Shown one piece after another: positions 45,171 through 57,790 of a DNA stretch of 64,000 nt. Position 1 is the first letter of the stretch. Each line of letters opens with the position of its first letter. Position numbers and translations under genes: made by a program. The stretch covers positions 1-64,000 of the forward strand of contig PDHQ01000102.1 in NCBI GenBank assembly GCA_003339415.1. The letters are read 5' to 3'. This stretch comes from Ophiocordyceps camponoti-saundersi (nom. inval.). Lineage: Eukaryota > Ascomycota > Sordariomycetes > Hypocreales > Ophiocordycipitaceae. The notes under the pieces are model-generated. The model was not told the DNA's origin. It saw nothing but the letters and a program-made list of their open reading frames with translations, and ran no database searches.

Positions 45171-47620
45171 ATCGATAAGATAGCTTTAGCTAGCGCTATA
45201 ATATTTTTTTAGATTACCTAATTAAGCGTATTATAAGATAGAATATCTGCTAGCGGGTCTTACGATTCGAATAATTAAATAAGATTCGTAATAACCTCCT
45301 TACTTTTCGGGGACTTAATTTTCTTCCGATATTATATTAGTTTATTAAGTTACGTATAAATCGATAATATAACCTAAAATAATTAAAAGATACTTAATAT
45401 TACTAGGGTATTTTTTAACTTATCTTCTAGTTTAAATAGTAAAATATTATATTCTTTTATAGCTTAGATTTTCTCTAACTTATATCGTTTTTTAGCTAGC
45501 TTAGGCTCTTAAGGGTAAGTCTAAACTTTTACTTTTAGAGGTAGTAATCGTATAGTTAGTCTTAGGATAGGCCTAAGAATAGTTAAAATCGGTATATCCC
45601 TTAGAGCCGGGCTTTCCCTAGCGTTATTATTAGGCTTTATACTTAGTATAACCGATTAGCGGCGAATCTCCTACTCTAATTTATCTCGTTATAGTTTATC
45701 TAAGTTATCTAAGTTAAATTCTACTTTAGGGCGCGGTTTAGTTACGCGGCCTCGCGTAAGTTAAGAAATTAGGGCTATCTTTTCTTTCTAATAAGAGGTT
45801 TAAATATTAAGTCTTTAGGCGGTATAAGTTTATCCCTATTTAGAATTAATATCGGCGGGCGTAGTAAAATTTAAAGCTTTTCTATCTAGACTTTTTACTA
45901 TAGGTAATACTAGTAATATCCTAATTATATATCTTATTAATAGTCGAATACTTATATTTAAATTAATAACTATTAAATTCTTTACTAATAGTCTAAGGCT
46001 AATACCTTAATATAGTTATTAGCGTCTCTATTTCTTTATCTCCTCCGCGTAAGTTTCTTAACGAGCTTTCCGCTATTAGAACGCTTCTCTATTAAATAAA
46101 GCTATAAATAGATAATTATAGCTTATATAGCCTTATTCGCTATATTTAAAATACTATTATAGATCCGGGTTAGGAGGTTAGTATCTAGGTCTTATACCCG
46201 GTAATCTAAGGGCTTAGGGTTATTATTATAATATATTCGAAGAATTCTATAACGGATATCCTTAATTCTATACTTAGGTATTAGTTTATCTAAGTATATT
46301 TTATATACTTAAATATCTGCTAATAAGATAGCCTCCTAAGTTTTATAAGTACTTACTTAACTTACTTACTATTATAATATTAGATTATTCTATTAATTTA
46401 GCTATCTTAGTTATTATCTCCTATTACTTAGCTATTACTCTTTATAGATCTATCTTTATAGCTAGCACTCCGTTAATATCTCTCTTAATCTTTTTAGATA
46501 TTATATCGCGTAGGTTATATATAGTAAGTCGAATATTAAACTATATTAGGCTTATTATCGCTATTAATAATTTCTACTTATTATTAATATAGAGGCGCTT
46601 AATAATAGCCCGCTTATATTATTTATCTTTCTTAGCGTTTTTAGTTATCTAATTTAAAAAGTTAGTAAGTAGAATCCGTTAAGTTTCTAATTTTACTTAG
46701 CTATAAAAAGCCTCCGCTTATTTCGTATAATTAGCTAGTAATTCTCCTTTCTTATAACCGAACTTATACGCCTTTATAATAAGGGTACTCTCTATAACTA
46801 AGTTTACCTCCTTAAACTTATTTATAAATAAAGTTACTAACTTAAACTAAGTATAATCTTTATTATCTAACTTATTATATTAATTAGTAGCTTTATTATA
46901 AAAACCTAAAAAGAAAATCTCCCTAATAATAATATTATATATCTCTCCTTAAATACCTAATAGTACTATATTAGTATTATACTAATCGAGGTACCTTTTA
47001 GCTAAGATATCTTTTAAGTATCTTATAAATAGCTTAAGCCCTAATAATAAAGTTAACGCTATTATAACGTAATACTTATACTTAAGTTTAGTAATATTTC
47101 TTTATATTAGTATAAGATATATAATTATTAGACTAATCTAATCTATTAAGGGAAAGGGGTAAAGTAAACAATATAGTAAACTTTCTAATAAACTAGGTAA
47201 ACTTTATAATAAACCTATATTTATATCTAATATTATTTTCTAATTTTTTACCTTAGGGCACTTCTTAGGTATATTCTAATAACTTACCTTTACTTATAAT
47301 ATTTATAATTACTAAATATTTAGCGGAACTAAGTTTTCTTTTATTAGGTATATCCGTTTCTTCGAATTAAAAGACTTTTAGCGTTAATCTATCTAGGAAG
47401 ATTATACGCCCCTAATCCTTTTTACTTACTTATCCCGATATTCTTCTTATCTTAACTACCTTTAGCGATAATAAAAAAAGGAAAAAAAGGGAAGACTATC
47501 CGCACCTACGGGGTCTTCTTATATTCTCTCGTCCTTTTTCCCCCTTTATTCTCGCTTATATAGTCCTTCCTACCTTACTTACTATAAGGCCGCTTTTCCG
47601 ATAATAATAAGTAGCTATAG
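45171..47620 (-). pseudogene. Gypsy-1 gag region
   Basis: Minus strand, upstream of protease. A readable part near 45735-45640 gives RPKVEFNLDNLDKL then RDKLE and EIRR, a charged helical stretch typical of gag or of the gag-protease junction. No zinc knuckle was identified. The region nearest the LTR (47430-47620) has a basic tract (AAAAAAAGGAAAAAAAGGG on the plus strand near 47473) shared with Gypsy-2. Confidence 0.65.
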
Positions 47621-47788
47621 CTAGATTTACTTTAGGTAGCTCCCGCTTAACCTAATTAAAACTCGCTTTACTTCCTAATTTAGTAATCTGCTAAAATCTT
47701 TAAATACTTAGCTATCGTTACTAAATAATATTATCGTATTAATTTTATAGCTTATATAGTAACGCGCTAAATCCTAGTCTTATTACTA

Positions 47789-47969
47789 TAAAATCTTTTA
47801 ATTAGTATTAGATTATAGGATTAGATTAGATCGTATAGTATTATATATTAGGGTAATAGTGGTCGTGATCCCTTTTATATTAGTCTAATAGTAAGTCTAA
47901 TAATAATAATAATTCCTCTAAGTTCCCCTTTTTTCCTCTAATCCCTTATCCTCTAATACCTATCTAATA
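47789..47969 (-). repeat. Right LTR of Gypsy-1 (5' LTR in element sense)
   Basis: 181 bp, TAAAATCTTT...TATCTAATA, followed by target duplication GCAC (47970-47973). Confidence 0.92.
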
Positions 47970-47973
47970 GCAC

Positions 47974-48506
47974 CTTTTTAATATCGCTATATTTAATATT
48001 ATTACGCTACGCTTAAGATAATAGCGTAAGCGGCGGTAAAGATATAAAAAGATTACGCTTAGTAAGTTATACTTAATAGGGTATAATAAGTATCGCCGCT
48101 AGCGTAAGTAATAATATTCGTAAACGCGAGCGAAAAGTAATCGTAAATATTATAAAGGGAGCTTATAAAGGGCGCGTAAAGGAGATAGGAGTAAAATACG
48201 CGTAATATACGTTCGAAGCTAAGTTTAAAATATATTAGAAACTAAGTTAATCTTAACTTATAGCTAATATAAATTAAAGCTAGAATTAATATATTTTTAC
48301 GTTACCGGTAAATTGAAGCCTTAAAAATATTATTATTATTAATATTATTTTTAGATTTAGGACTCGAAATAATAATCTAATAACCGCGTGGAGTAGTAAG
48401 TATATAAGGGGGCGGTCTTAATATATAATAAATCTTAAGTTAAGGTTAGTAAAAGCTTATTATAATACTAACTTAAGATCGACTCGAACTTACTTTCTTA
48501 TATACG

Positions 48507-48557
<51 letters not shown>

Positions 48558-49605
48558 GGAAAAGGAAAAGGAAAAGAATAAGAAGCTTAGGTATAAGGTA
48601 ATTTATAAGTAAAGTATTAAGTTACTAATTTACCTTATTAAATAAAATATATATTTACCTTTTTTATAAGTAATATATTAATATATATTAACCCTTTTTA
48701 CGGATATAAGAGGTATATATCTCCTAAGTATAAATACCCCCCCCCCCCTTTAAAAATTTTTTTTTCCCTCCCCTTTTTATAATTACTTTAGTCTTTCTTA
48801 TCTATTTTTCGCGGATAACTTAGCGAAAATTTACTAAGTATCGCGTTCTTTATTTAGTATACTATATTATATTTATTCTTTATTTCTCTAATTTTTAGCT
48901 TAGAAAGAAAATACTATTAAGGGATTATAATACCCCTAAAGTTAAGAATTACGCCGCCCTAAAAGTATCGTAATATAAAAACTATAATAACTTAGCGGAA
49001 TTATAAATATTATAATATAGGAATACTTAGTGCTATAGGAAGGAGATAATTTTTACTAGTTATAAAGGTCTATTAGTTAATAGAGGAGATTCCCCCTTAC
49101 GCGGCTAGTATTTACCGGGGGTTTTTAAAATAAAACGCCTTAGTAATATCCTTATAGCTAGCTTATATTATATTTAAGGAAATTACCTATTAATCTTTTA
49201 GTCTAAAAGTAACTAAGCTAAGGGACTAACTTATAGCGGCGGCCGATAATATATAGCGTTAAGCTTTATATTAATAATAATATATAGCGTTAAGTTTACT
49301 ATTTAAACCTTATTTATTATTTATAAAATATAGATAATAAGGAGATACGATATATAGCTTAATATATATTATTTTAGAAAATTATATTAGAATTATTAAA
49401 AAATATATTAGATATCGGTATAATATCGACCTAAGTTTATTTATAAATTAGTAAGGTAAGGGTATCTATTAGTCCTAAACTATATAAGTCCTTAAAAGTA
49501 AAGAAATAATTTAATTTATAAGAGCTACTAAAGGAACCTAATTATACTTAAACTACCTACTTAATAAATATATATTCTTAACTATAAAAAAAAAAAAGCT
49601 ATTAA
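47974..49605 (+). mobile_element. Copia-like copy II, right part of interior
   Basis: Colinear with 41110-42736 of copy III. Includes the microsatellite (48507-48554), the C tract (48737-48748) and the decayed hairpin (48929-48966). No ORF recognised. Confidence 0.9.
48507..48554 (+). repeat. (ATA)n microsatellite in copia-like copy II
   Basis: About 16 units, same internal position as in the other copies. Confidence 0.95.
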
Positions 49606-50110
49606 TATTAGAATATATATATTACTAGCTACTTAGGAATATAATATATATTAAATACGCGTAGTATACGTTATAGAGATAATTATCTCTATATAAATAA
49701 AGTAAGAGGTTAGGGATATATATAAAGAGGAGTTAAACTTAAGATAATACTAATCTAAGACTAATATAATATTAATATAATATATAAAGTTAATATAGGA
49801 TAAGGATAGGGAGGTAGTTAATAGGAGGCGGAACGTATATATAATATATTTACTTTTCTATATTTTTTAAGAGAGAGATAAGTTATAAGTAGAGTTATTT
49901 AATCTTTTATAACTTTATTAGCTAAAGTATATCGTATAGTAAATATAATATTCCTATACGCTATATAATCTAAATAAGTTACCCGAATTTTATTATTTAG
50001 GTTAATATAGTATATATATTCTAAGTCTAATCTATTAATATCTTTACTACGAGAAGTCTATAATATGACTTTAGCTACCTATTTAGCTTAGGAAGGATGC
50101 CTAACCGATA
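49606..50110 (+). repeat. 3' LTR of copia-like copy II
   Basis: 505 bp, TATTAGAATA...CCTAACCGATA, preceded by an A run with GCTATTAA and followed by the target duplication TTGCT. Confidence 0.93.
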
Positions 50111-50631
50111 TTGCTATTACGCCTTACTTTATACTTCGCACTAAGACCGGAGGATAATACTAATAATAATATATTATATACTTAAGCTATTATTATATAA
50201 TAATCGCCGCTATTAGAGGAACTTATAAGGACGGATATAGTAGTAAATATATTATTATTAATAAGATATTTAATAATAGGGAATCTTATAACTTATTATT
50301 TTAAAGTTTTAGATAAAGTTATATAATATTTTTAAGATAATCTATCTTTAAGTTAAAGTAACGCTATTATACTAAGTATGTAAAGCTTATATAAAGCTAA
50401 TATAAGCTATTATAATAATATAATATAGTTAGTAATAATTATAATATAAGCTATAAATAATATAAATAATAAACTTTTATTATTCCTAATTAAGGTTTAT
50501 ATAATATTATTACTTATAATATACTAAAATTAAGTTAAAAATAAGGAAATAATACTAAGGTTTACTAAAATATAAAACTAAAGCTAAAATTATACTAGCA
50601 AACTATATAACTTACTTAATAATAAAGTTTA
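50111..50631. other. Unassigned spacer between two copia-like elements
   Basis: 521 bp that match no other part of the window. They begin with the target duplication TTGCT and originally continued from 25425. RIP-mutated as well (few TpG or CpA), so it is probably a further repeat rather than unique host sequence. No ORF or RNA gene is visible. Confidence 0.6.
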
Positions 50632-51139
50632 TATCGGTTAAGTATCCTTCCTAAGCCGAATAGGTAGCTAGAGTTATATTATAGACTTCTTATAGTAAAG
50701 ATACTAATAAATTAAACCTAAAATACGTATACTATATTAACTTAGATAATAAGGTTCGGGTAACTTATCTAAATTATATAATATATAGGAATATTATATT
50801 TACCGTATAATATATTCTAGCTAATAAAGTTATAAAAGATTAAATAATAATTTTACTTATAACTTATCTCTTTTTTAAAAAATATAGAAAAGTAAGTATA
50901 TTATATATACGTTCCTCCTCCTACTAACTACCTCCCTATCCTCCTCCTATATTAACTTCGTATATTATATTAATATTATATTAATCTTAGATTAGTATTA
51001 TCTTAAGTTCGACTCCTCTTTATATATATCCCTAACCTCCTACTTTATTTATATAAAGATAGTTATCTTTACGATATATATTACGCGTATTTAACGCGTA
51101 TTATATTTTTAAGTAGCTAATAATATATATATTCTAATA
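50632..51139 (-). repeat. 3' LTR of copia-like copy IV
   Basis: 508 bp, reverse orientation, TATCGGTTAAG...TTCTAATA, followed by TTAGTAGCTTTTC, the reverse of the A-rich stretch before the LTR in copy II. Confidence 0.93.
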
Positions 51140-51670
51140 TTAGTAGCTTTTCTTTTTATAGTTAGGAATATATATTTATTAAGTAAGTAGTTTAGGTATA
51201 ATTAGGTTTTTTTAATAGCTTTCGTAAATTAAATTATTTCTCTACCTCTAAAGATTTATATAGTTTAGGATTAATAGATACCCTTACTTTACTAATTTAT
51301 AGATAAACTTAGGTTAATATCGTGCCGATATCCGATATATTTTTTAATAATTTTAATATAATTTTTTAAGATAGTACGTATTAAGCTATATATCGTATCT
51401 CCTTATTATCTATATATCGTAAATAATAAATAAAATTTAAGTATTAAACTTAACGCTATATATTATCGCTAGCTTAAAGCTTAATATTATATATTATCGG
51501 CCGCTACTATAAGCTAGTCCCTTAGCTTAATAGCTTCTAAATTAAGGGATTAGTAAGTAACTCCTTTAAATATAATATAAGCTAGCTATAAGGATATTAC
51601 TAAGGTATTTTACTTTAAAAACCCCCGGTAAATACCGGCCGCGTAAGGGGGAATCTCCCTTATTAGCTAG
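51140..51670 (-). mobile_element. Copia-like copy IV, left part of interior
   Basis: Reverse homologue of 49065-49605. No gene. Ends at the Gypsy-2 target duplication CTAG. Confidence 0.9.
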
Positions 51671-51867
51671 TAAAGTTCCTCGATCGGTCTTAAATTATAG
51701 GATCAGATTAGATCGTATAAGGTTATACGTTAGGGCATTAGTAGTCGTGATCCCTTTTATATTAGTCTAATAGCAAGTCTAATAATAATAATAATTCCTC
51801 TAAGTTCCCTTTTCTTATCCTCCTATCCCTTATCCCCTTATACCTTATCCTCTACGCCTGCCTAATA
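51671..51867 (-). repeat. Left LTR of Gypsy-2 (3' LTR in element sense)
   Basis: 197 bp, TAAAGTTCCTCGATCGGTC...CTGCCTAATA. Confidence 0.95.
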
Positions 51868-53600
51868 AAGTAGGGGGTATCTTTATTATAGTCGCCTACG
51901 ACTACCTTCTCCGTCTAAACCTCTTTATTATAACCCTCCTTAAATAGCCTAGAAAATAGCTTAGTCCTAGATTAGGGCGGTATACCCCTAATTTCCGTTA
52001 ACTTACTTAACTTAGTAGGAGACCTTTCTTCTCGTCTTTCCGATAGCTTCGCCTTTTTAACTACTCTCTTACCTAACTAGGTAGCGGTAATAAGCCTTTT
52101 TAACTTAATTATCTAGCTAGAATATTATATAGATAGGTCCGATATTATCTATCTATCGAACTTTTTAAAGGACGCTTTTATTACCTAGCGTAATATTAAC
52201 TTAATAATTATACTTAGAGGGGTTTAGATAATATCTTAAATTAACGTAGATTAAAGAGTATCGTATATTACTTTTTTAATAACCTCCTAGATTAATATCG
52301 ACTAAAAAATATCCTATAATATTTCCTTAATAGCCCCTTATAACTAGGTAGCGTTAATTATATCCGTTAGGGGTTTTTTTAATTAGATTAATATCTAATT
52401 AAATATCCTTATTAATTCGTTATAAATTATAAGAATTATCCTCTTATTCTCCTTTATAGATATTATCTATCTAATACTTTACTTTATTTTTATCGCTAAC
52501 TAAAATTCCGTATATTCGTAGCGGATAATTTCTCTTATCTCGGTTATTTATTAATCTCTCTATTCGTTTATTATAATTTATTACTTAGTTAGTTATCTAA
52601 CTTTTTATTTATTTATAATAGTTATAAGCGTTTTTATCTTAGCGCTTATTATATTCGCTAATACTTCTATCTTAGCTTACTACTTAGTTATTAATATAGT
52701 CTACGTCTCTCTCTTATAAATATTCGAGTTCGTAATTACTATATAGATAATCTAGGCGGCTTAGGGCTACCTAAGCTTAGGCGGGATCGTCGCTACTAAT
52801 ATAGGGGTTTATAGAATAGCTATTTTTATAAGAATAGATATCTATAAAGTAATTATCTTTCCTAGAGCTATTACGGTAAAGGTAATAGCCTCGGAGGTAA
52901 CCGTTATTAGAACCTAGGTATTAGAACTAAAGGCAGGGGTTATAACGACTTTCTTTATTAAAACCTAAGTTAGAACCTAAGTAATAGAACTAGCAGGGGT
53001 TATTTTTATAGTAATAGAACTAGTAAGGGTTGTCTTTATCTATCCCTATTTAATAGATTTCTATAATAGCCTTAATAGGGTTATTTAAGAGGGAATCGGT
53101 TAGCTTCCTAATAGGGTCGTTTAAGAGGGAATTAGTTAGTTTTTTTTTTCTAACGGGGTCGTTTAAGAGGGAATCGGTTAGTTTATCGGAACAGATATCG
53201 CCTTAGTAGAACTTAAACTTAAGGTTATTAGCTTAGCTAGAGTTAATTTTATTAGCGTTTTTATTAGCGTCTTCGTAGGTATATTATCTATTAACGAACG
53301 CCGTTCGTCCTTATTACTAATTTTATTTACGGAGACTAAAATATAACTATCCGATTCGTTTTCTTCTTATTTATTTATTAGTTTAATTATTAGTTCTATA
53401 ATAGAAATTAGCGGCATAAGCTAGGTAGCTCTCCTTTTAATTACGCGTCGTATATTCTAATTAACCTTAAACTTAGATACCTTTTTAGTATTTTAGGCTC
53501 CCGCCTTAGAGCTAGGTATAGCGATTACTTATTACTAATTATAGCCGTTTCCTTTAAGTATTAGTTTAAATAAGGCAGCTCCTAGTATATCTATATCTTC
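51868..53600 (-). pseudogene. Gypsy-2: low-complexity 3' part of extra ORF and 3' untranslated region
   Basis: Follows the readable part of the extra ORF in element sense. Contains imperfect repeats: AATAGAACTA words at 52920-53020 and TTTAAGAGGGAATCGGTTAG units at about 53085, 53125 and 53163. No conserved motif. Confidence 0.5.
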
Positions 53601-54080
53601 CTAGCCCTTAAGCTTATCTTAAATTAGTTACTTAATATTAATAATTATATAATCGTATAGACGCTAAGCTATTTTAAAGAAAAATTCGCTAATAGTAGAT
53701 AGGATCTATTTCTATATATTTTTTATTACCGTAATAATCTCTATTATTAGAGGAAATTTACTATCTTTACTCCTCTTAACCTTAGTATTAGCGAAGTTAT
53801 ACGCCGTCTTATATAACCTCTAAAGCTTATTTAGCTTTATAGGCTAATTTTTCGGTAATATATTTATTATAATATCTTATTCTAGGACCTAGAACTTTTA
53901 AATATTTACTATAACTGTTAAGAGTGCTAATTTATCTTATATAACCTTAGCGAGATACTAGGCTACCTAATCTCCTTTAACTACCTATTTAGCTAAGACG
54001 TAGCTATATAGAGTACTTATAATAAAGGAGATCTTTAAGTTTTTAGAAATTTTAAATTTCTAGTTTTCCCTTATTTACTT
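53601..54080 (-). pseudogene. Extra ORF of Gypsy-2 downstream of integrase
   Basis: A minus-strand frame through RIP stops gives STLYSYVLAK, VVKGD, QYLAKVI-like words, INILPKNQP, YNFANTKVKRSKDS and LIIEIITVI. It aligns by eye with the extra ORF of Gypsy-1 (YGYVLAK, AVKGD, DILPRN, FANYTVKKDNKG, LEIITSI), with many amino-acid differences but similar spacing. Unknown family. It lies before the low-complexity repeat area and the 3' LTR. Confidence 0.65.
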
Positions 54081-54164
54081 ATAGAATATTTTTTAGTATC
54101 GTTTAAACTTTTATTATATAATTTTATACTATTTATAAATAGTAAGGTTCTTCTTAGGGTTAAT

Positions 54165-54770
54165 TTCTTCTTCCGTTAAGTAATCTATAATCTCGTATAC
54201 TTATATAAGGATAACCGTAGGAAATAGGAGATAGATAATATATAAGGGTATAATATATATAAAGATAATAGTATATAATAAGAAAATAAATATACGATAA
54301 GAGAAACGAATATACGATAAGGAGAAGAAAATATAAGAAAAATAAGTATATAATAAGAAAAACGAGTGCACGATAAGGAGAAGAAAATACGTAATAATAG
54401 ATCATAGTATATAATAAAAAGAAACGAGGAAAAAGAGCGTATAATAAAAAAACGATAGCGTTAATACTCGGTAAGATAAAAAAAGAGAAAAAGGATACGA
54501 AATTATATATACTAATAAGTTAGAAAAGGTATATATAGGTAAGAAGAAAAGGTTATATATAGACTAATATCCGATAAGTTAGAAGAAATATATATAAGTA
54601 AAAAGAAAAGATAGGTTAAGAGAATAGTTAAAAGAAAATAGGGTATATAAAGATATAATCGTAATCGAGTGCACGAAACCTACGAAGGTATGCGAGGTTA
54701 AAGGTATACGAGGTATAGTATAAAAAATAGAAAATAAAAGAGAAAAATAATAAGCAAAATAAATATAAAT
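54165..54770 (+). repeat. Purine-rich tract of Gypsy-2
   Basis: Repeated words AATATACGATAAG, AGAAACGA and AAGGAGAAGAAAATA on the plus strand. It lies between integrase and the extra ORF. It explains an 81-codon stop-free frame on the minus strand (54160-54405) that is low-complexity Tyr/Leu/Ile/Phe/Ser and not a gene. Confidence 0.8.
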
Positions 54771-54779
54771 AACTATTAG

Positions 54780-56255
54780 CGATCCTTAGCCCCTTAGCTA
54801 GCTAATAGCTATTAATAATCTACTATAGTAACTTAATATCTATCGTAGTAAGTTATTATTCTTAGTTTATTCTTACTTAACCCTACGCGTTTCCCCCCTA
54901 ACTTCTTATAATAGCGAGTTTTTATAAGCGTAAGGGTTTTTACCCTAAAGCTTATCTATTCCTTCGCCTAGCTTATAGCCCTATCGGGTAGCTATATCCT
55001 ATATTACCTGCCGTAAGGGTATTAAATATACCTTACGTAGTATAAATAGTTTAAGATCGTCTACGTAAAGCTTTCGTAAAACTTAACGTCCGATAACGCT
55101 ACGGATTAGATATATAATAGATAAGACGATTTTAATAATAATAGATAGGTTATCCTACGTAGTTATAAACTTCCTATACGATATATTTACCTTATCTTAC
55201 TTTTCCTATACGAAGTTACTAACTTATAGGGTATATCGTAGTTTAGTATTATATTTAGTTATATTAAAGTTAGCTAAAATATCTTAGATTATATCCTTTT
55301 CTTCTACTATAGCTAATACTAAATCGCGGACTATCTAGTTATCTTAATTAAAATAGTCGAAGTTAGATTATTTAGCTTTAGGTATCTTTTTATTTTAGTA
55401 TATAACTACGGGGTTAAATCCTAATATAGCTTTTACTAGAGTTACCCCTAAAATCTTAACTTTTTAAGAATTTAGCATATTAGTAATTTAGGGTAACGCT
55501 TTATTCTACGCTTCTAAGGAGATACCGGACTACTTAAGACTCTATTTTCGTAGTTAGTCTTTTATTAGTCGGATATACCTCTCCGCTAGTTTAGTACTTT
55601 AAGGGTATAAGACCGGGCCGAACTTCTATTTAACCCTATATCGCTTAGCTATATTTTCTATAATAGTATTAGCGAAATAGCGTTTATTATCTAAGTAAAT
55701 AGCTTTAGGCTAGCTAAATACTAAACTCTAGTAATATTACTATATATCTACTACCTCCGGGCTAGTTATATTTTCGTATACTTAAGTTAATAGAAAACGC
55801 GTTATATAATTTATAGCTACTAGGATATATTAATACCTATAAGCGCTAATAGGCGTAATAGGTCCTAGAAAGTTAATAACTACTATTTCCTATAGCTTAT
55901 ATATCGTAATCTATCTATATTTTAACTTAGGTAAGCGTAGTGCGGTTTACTAGTAAATTATATAAGATATATAATAATAGGTAATATCCGATTAATAAGT
56001 TAGCTATTATAAGATTCCTCTTAAATTCGCTAAAGTCTTTTCCTTAGAGAAATAGCCTAATATATTATAAGTACTTTATAACTTTAACTAGATATTCGAC
56101 TATAGATAATACTTAGCTTACTATTTATTCGATTTAATATAATATAAGATCTTATTCTAAACTTAATATTTAATAGCTATCCTCTAGATATAGCGATATC
56201 TATTATTTAATAATACTTATATTTTATTAACGAGAAAAAGTATAATTTCCGTATA
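54780..56255 (-). pseudogene. Gypsy-2 integrase
   Basis: Homologous to 29850-31331 (offset about 24918). The core reads LDNKRYF at about 55691-55671 and LAERYI near 55590. The catalytic Asp (55689-55691) is kept, and the following Gly became Lys. It runs on without interruption into RNase H at 56262, which shows the ancestral gene order that the LINE broke in Gypsy-1. Confidence 0.87.
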
Positions 56256-56261
56256 TTACGG

Positions 56262-57226
56262 GTCTCCTAGCTAAGAGGATATAGCCGCCTAGAGGTAAGA
56301 TACCTCTCTACCTATTAGCAGTTTACCTAACGGGAGTTAAGTAGCCTTAATAGTATCTAACGCTAGTATAATATAGCCCTCTATATTTAAAGCGTCGCTT
56401 TTTAAAATATTATATAATCTAAATATACTATTTATAATTCTAATAATCTTTATCGTATTCGGGCGGTAAATATATTTAATATCTTATTCTTATAAAATAT
56501 CGATTTACCTCGTAATTTTACTATACGTTTCCGCTATATTCGTTATTAAGTTAATAATACCCTTATAATCCGTATAGATCTTAAGGGGATATAGGGATAT
56601 ATCTACTATCTACTAGTATTTTTTAATTACGTAAATAATAGCTAATATTTCTTTTTTAAATATAAAGTATTACCGCTCCGAATTATTTAGCTAAAACGAT
56701 ATCTATATAATAATTTTTATATCTTAGAAATTAGAGTCTCTAATAAATATTCCGTTAGGATAGTTATCGAGTTAGTAGAAAATAGCCCCGGTCTTAGTAT
56801 TAGATATATCTATTACTAAGTAGAATTATATATTTATTCGTGCTCCGAATATTATATTATTCTAAATAGCCTAATATAGGAATTATAAAGCTTTTACCGC
56901 CTCTAGCGTCTAAACTAATTTATCTTAATATTATATTTTTAGTTATATAGATTAGCGTCCTAATAGAGTTACCTTATTTACTTTTTTAAAAAACGCTTCC
57001 TTAATAAGTTTAGCCTTATCTACTCTCCTTAGTATAAAATAACGAAGGAATAAGGTTAGCTATAGTACCGTTTAAACTTCTTCCTAAGATTAAGGGGGAT
57101 ATTATTAAAAATAGTCTCCTAACTATATAAATCTCTGCCGATACTTAGTTCCTAGACGAAATCGCCTTACTTTTAATTTAAACTTAACTAATTTAGCCGA
57201 GCTATTAAATAGCTTTATTTTCTTAC
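56262..57226 (-). pseudogene. Gypsy-2 RNase H and end of reverse transcriptase
   Basis: Homologue of 38681-39642 (offset 17581). CTTATAATCCGTATA at about 56562-56576 encodes the RIP form of YTDHK. The frame is interrupted by TAA/TAG only. Confidence 0.85.
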
Positions 57227-57790
57227 CCGCGAGACTAATTAGCGCTTATATTACTTTAGGGAAATACTAATATCGAAGGAAATTAAAATATCTATTAAAG
57301 GTTTCGCTATTAAGGTTATAATCGTTAATATAAACGAATATTAATATTAAGTACTTTATAGTAAAACCTAATAATATTTAATATTTAACCTTATCCGCTA
57401 ATACTAATTTACTAAACGCGATATCCCCGTATTTTACGTATATAGAGGGGGCGCTTATTAGTCTTTATAATATATTAATATATTCCTATATATTATTAGG
57501 GGCGGTAAAGCCTATCTTATATATATCCTCTAGCTATATTAAGATTAACTAGAACTTATTAGATATATCTAGCTAAGAGAAAACTATTAGTTATCTAATA
57601 TATACTTAGTCTAAATCGACCTCTAGGTTATAATATAGATATCTTAATTTTACCGTATTCCTATTAATATCGCGGTAATCGTAAACTATTCTCTAGGCCG
57701 CTAGGTCTAATAGGTGCTTCTTAACGAATAAAGTTCTAGCTACCTATTCTATATTATCGCCGATAAGTTAAATAATATTTACTTCTTCTA
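57227..57790 (-). pseudogene. Gypsy-2 reverse transcriptase with active site
   Basis: Homologue of 43250-43800. The active site reads VYIND at about 57335-57321, where the first Asp of YIDD has become Asn. Gypsy-1 lost the second. The K-H-x-x-x-P block and the D-Y-R-x-I-N block are present near 57640-57760. Confidence 0.92.

Larger units (their letters stand above)
26889..47969 (-). mobile_element. Gypsy-1: Ty3/Gypsy LTR retrotransposon with two nested insertions
   Basis: LTRs 26889-27084 (196 bp) and 47789-47969 (181 bp). They differ in length by a 15-bp duplication (TTATCCTCTAATACC) in the left one. Target duplication is the 4-bp GCAC at 26885-26888 and 47970-47973. Removing the LINE (31343-38668) and the copia-like element (39643-43244) leaves about 10.1 kb, like the uninterrupted relative Gypsy-2 (10.29 kb). 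On the minus strand the order is gag, protease, reverse transcriptase, RNase H, integrase, purine tract, extra ORF, LTR. All genes carry RIP stops. Confidence 0.95.
25426..50110 (+). mobile_element. Copia-like LTR element, copy II, split by Gypsy-1
   Basis: LTRs 25426-25934 (509 bp) and 49606-50110 (505 bp). Target duplication is TCGCT (25421-25425) and TTGCT (50111-50115). The interior lies at 25935-26888 and continues at 47974-49605, giving about 2.6 kb, the same as the uninterrupted copy at 39643-43244. Gypsy-1 inserted at 26888 with duplication GCAC. No coding frame was recognised in the interior. Confidence 0.93.

Noticed and set aside
54160..54405. 81-codon open frame on the minus strand
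   Set aside because: Same cause, the purine-rich tract of Gypsy-2. Low-complexity Tyr/Leu/Ile-rich protein, not conserved with the frame at 29611-29847.
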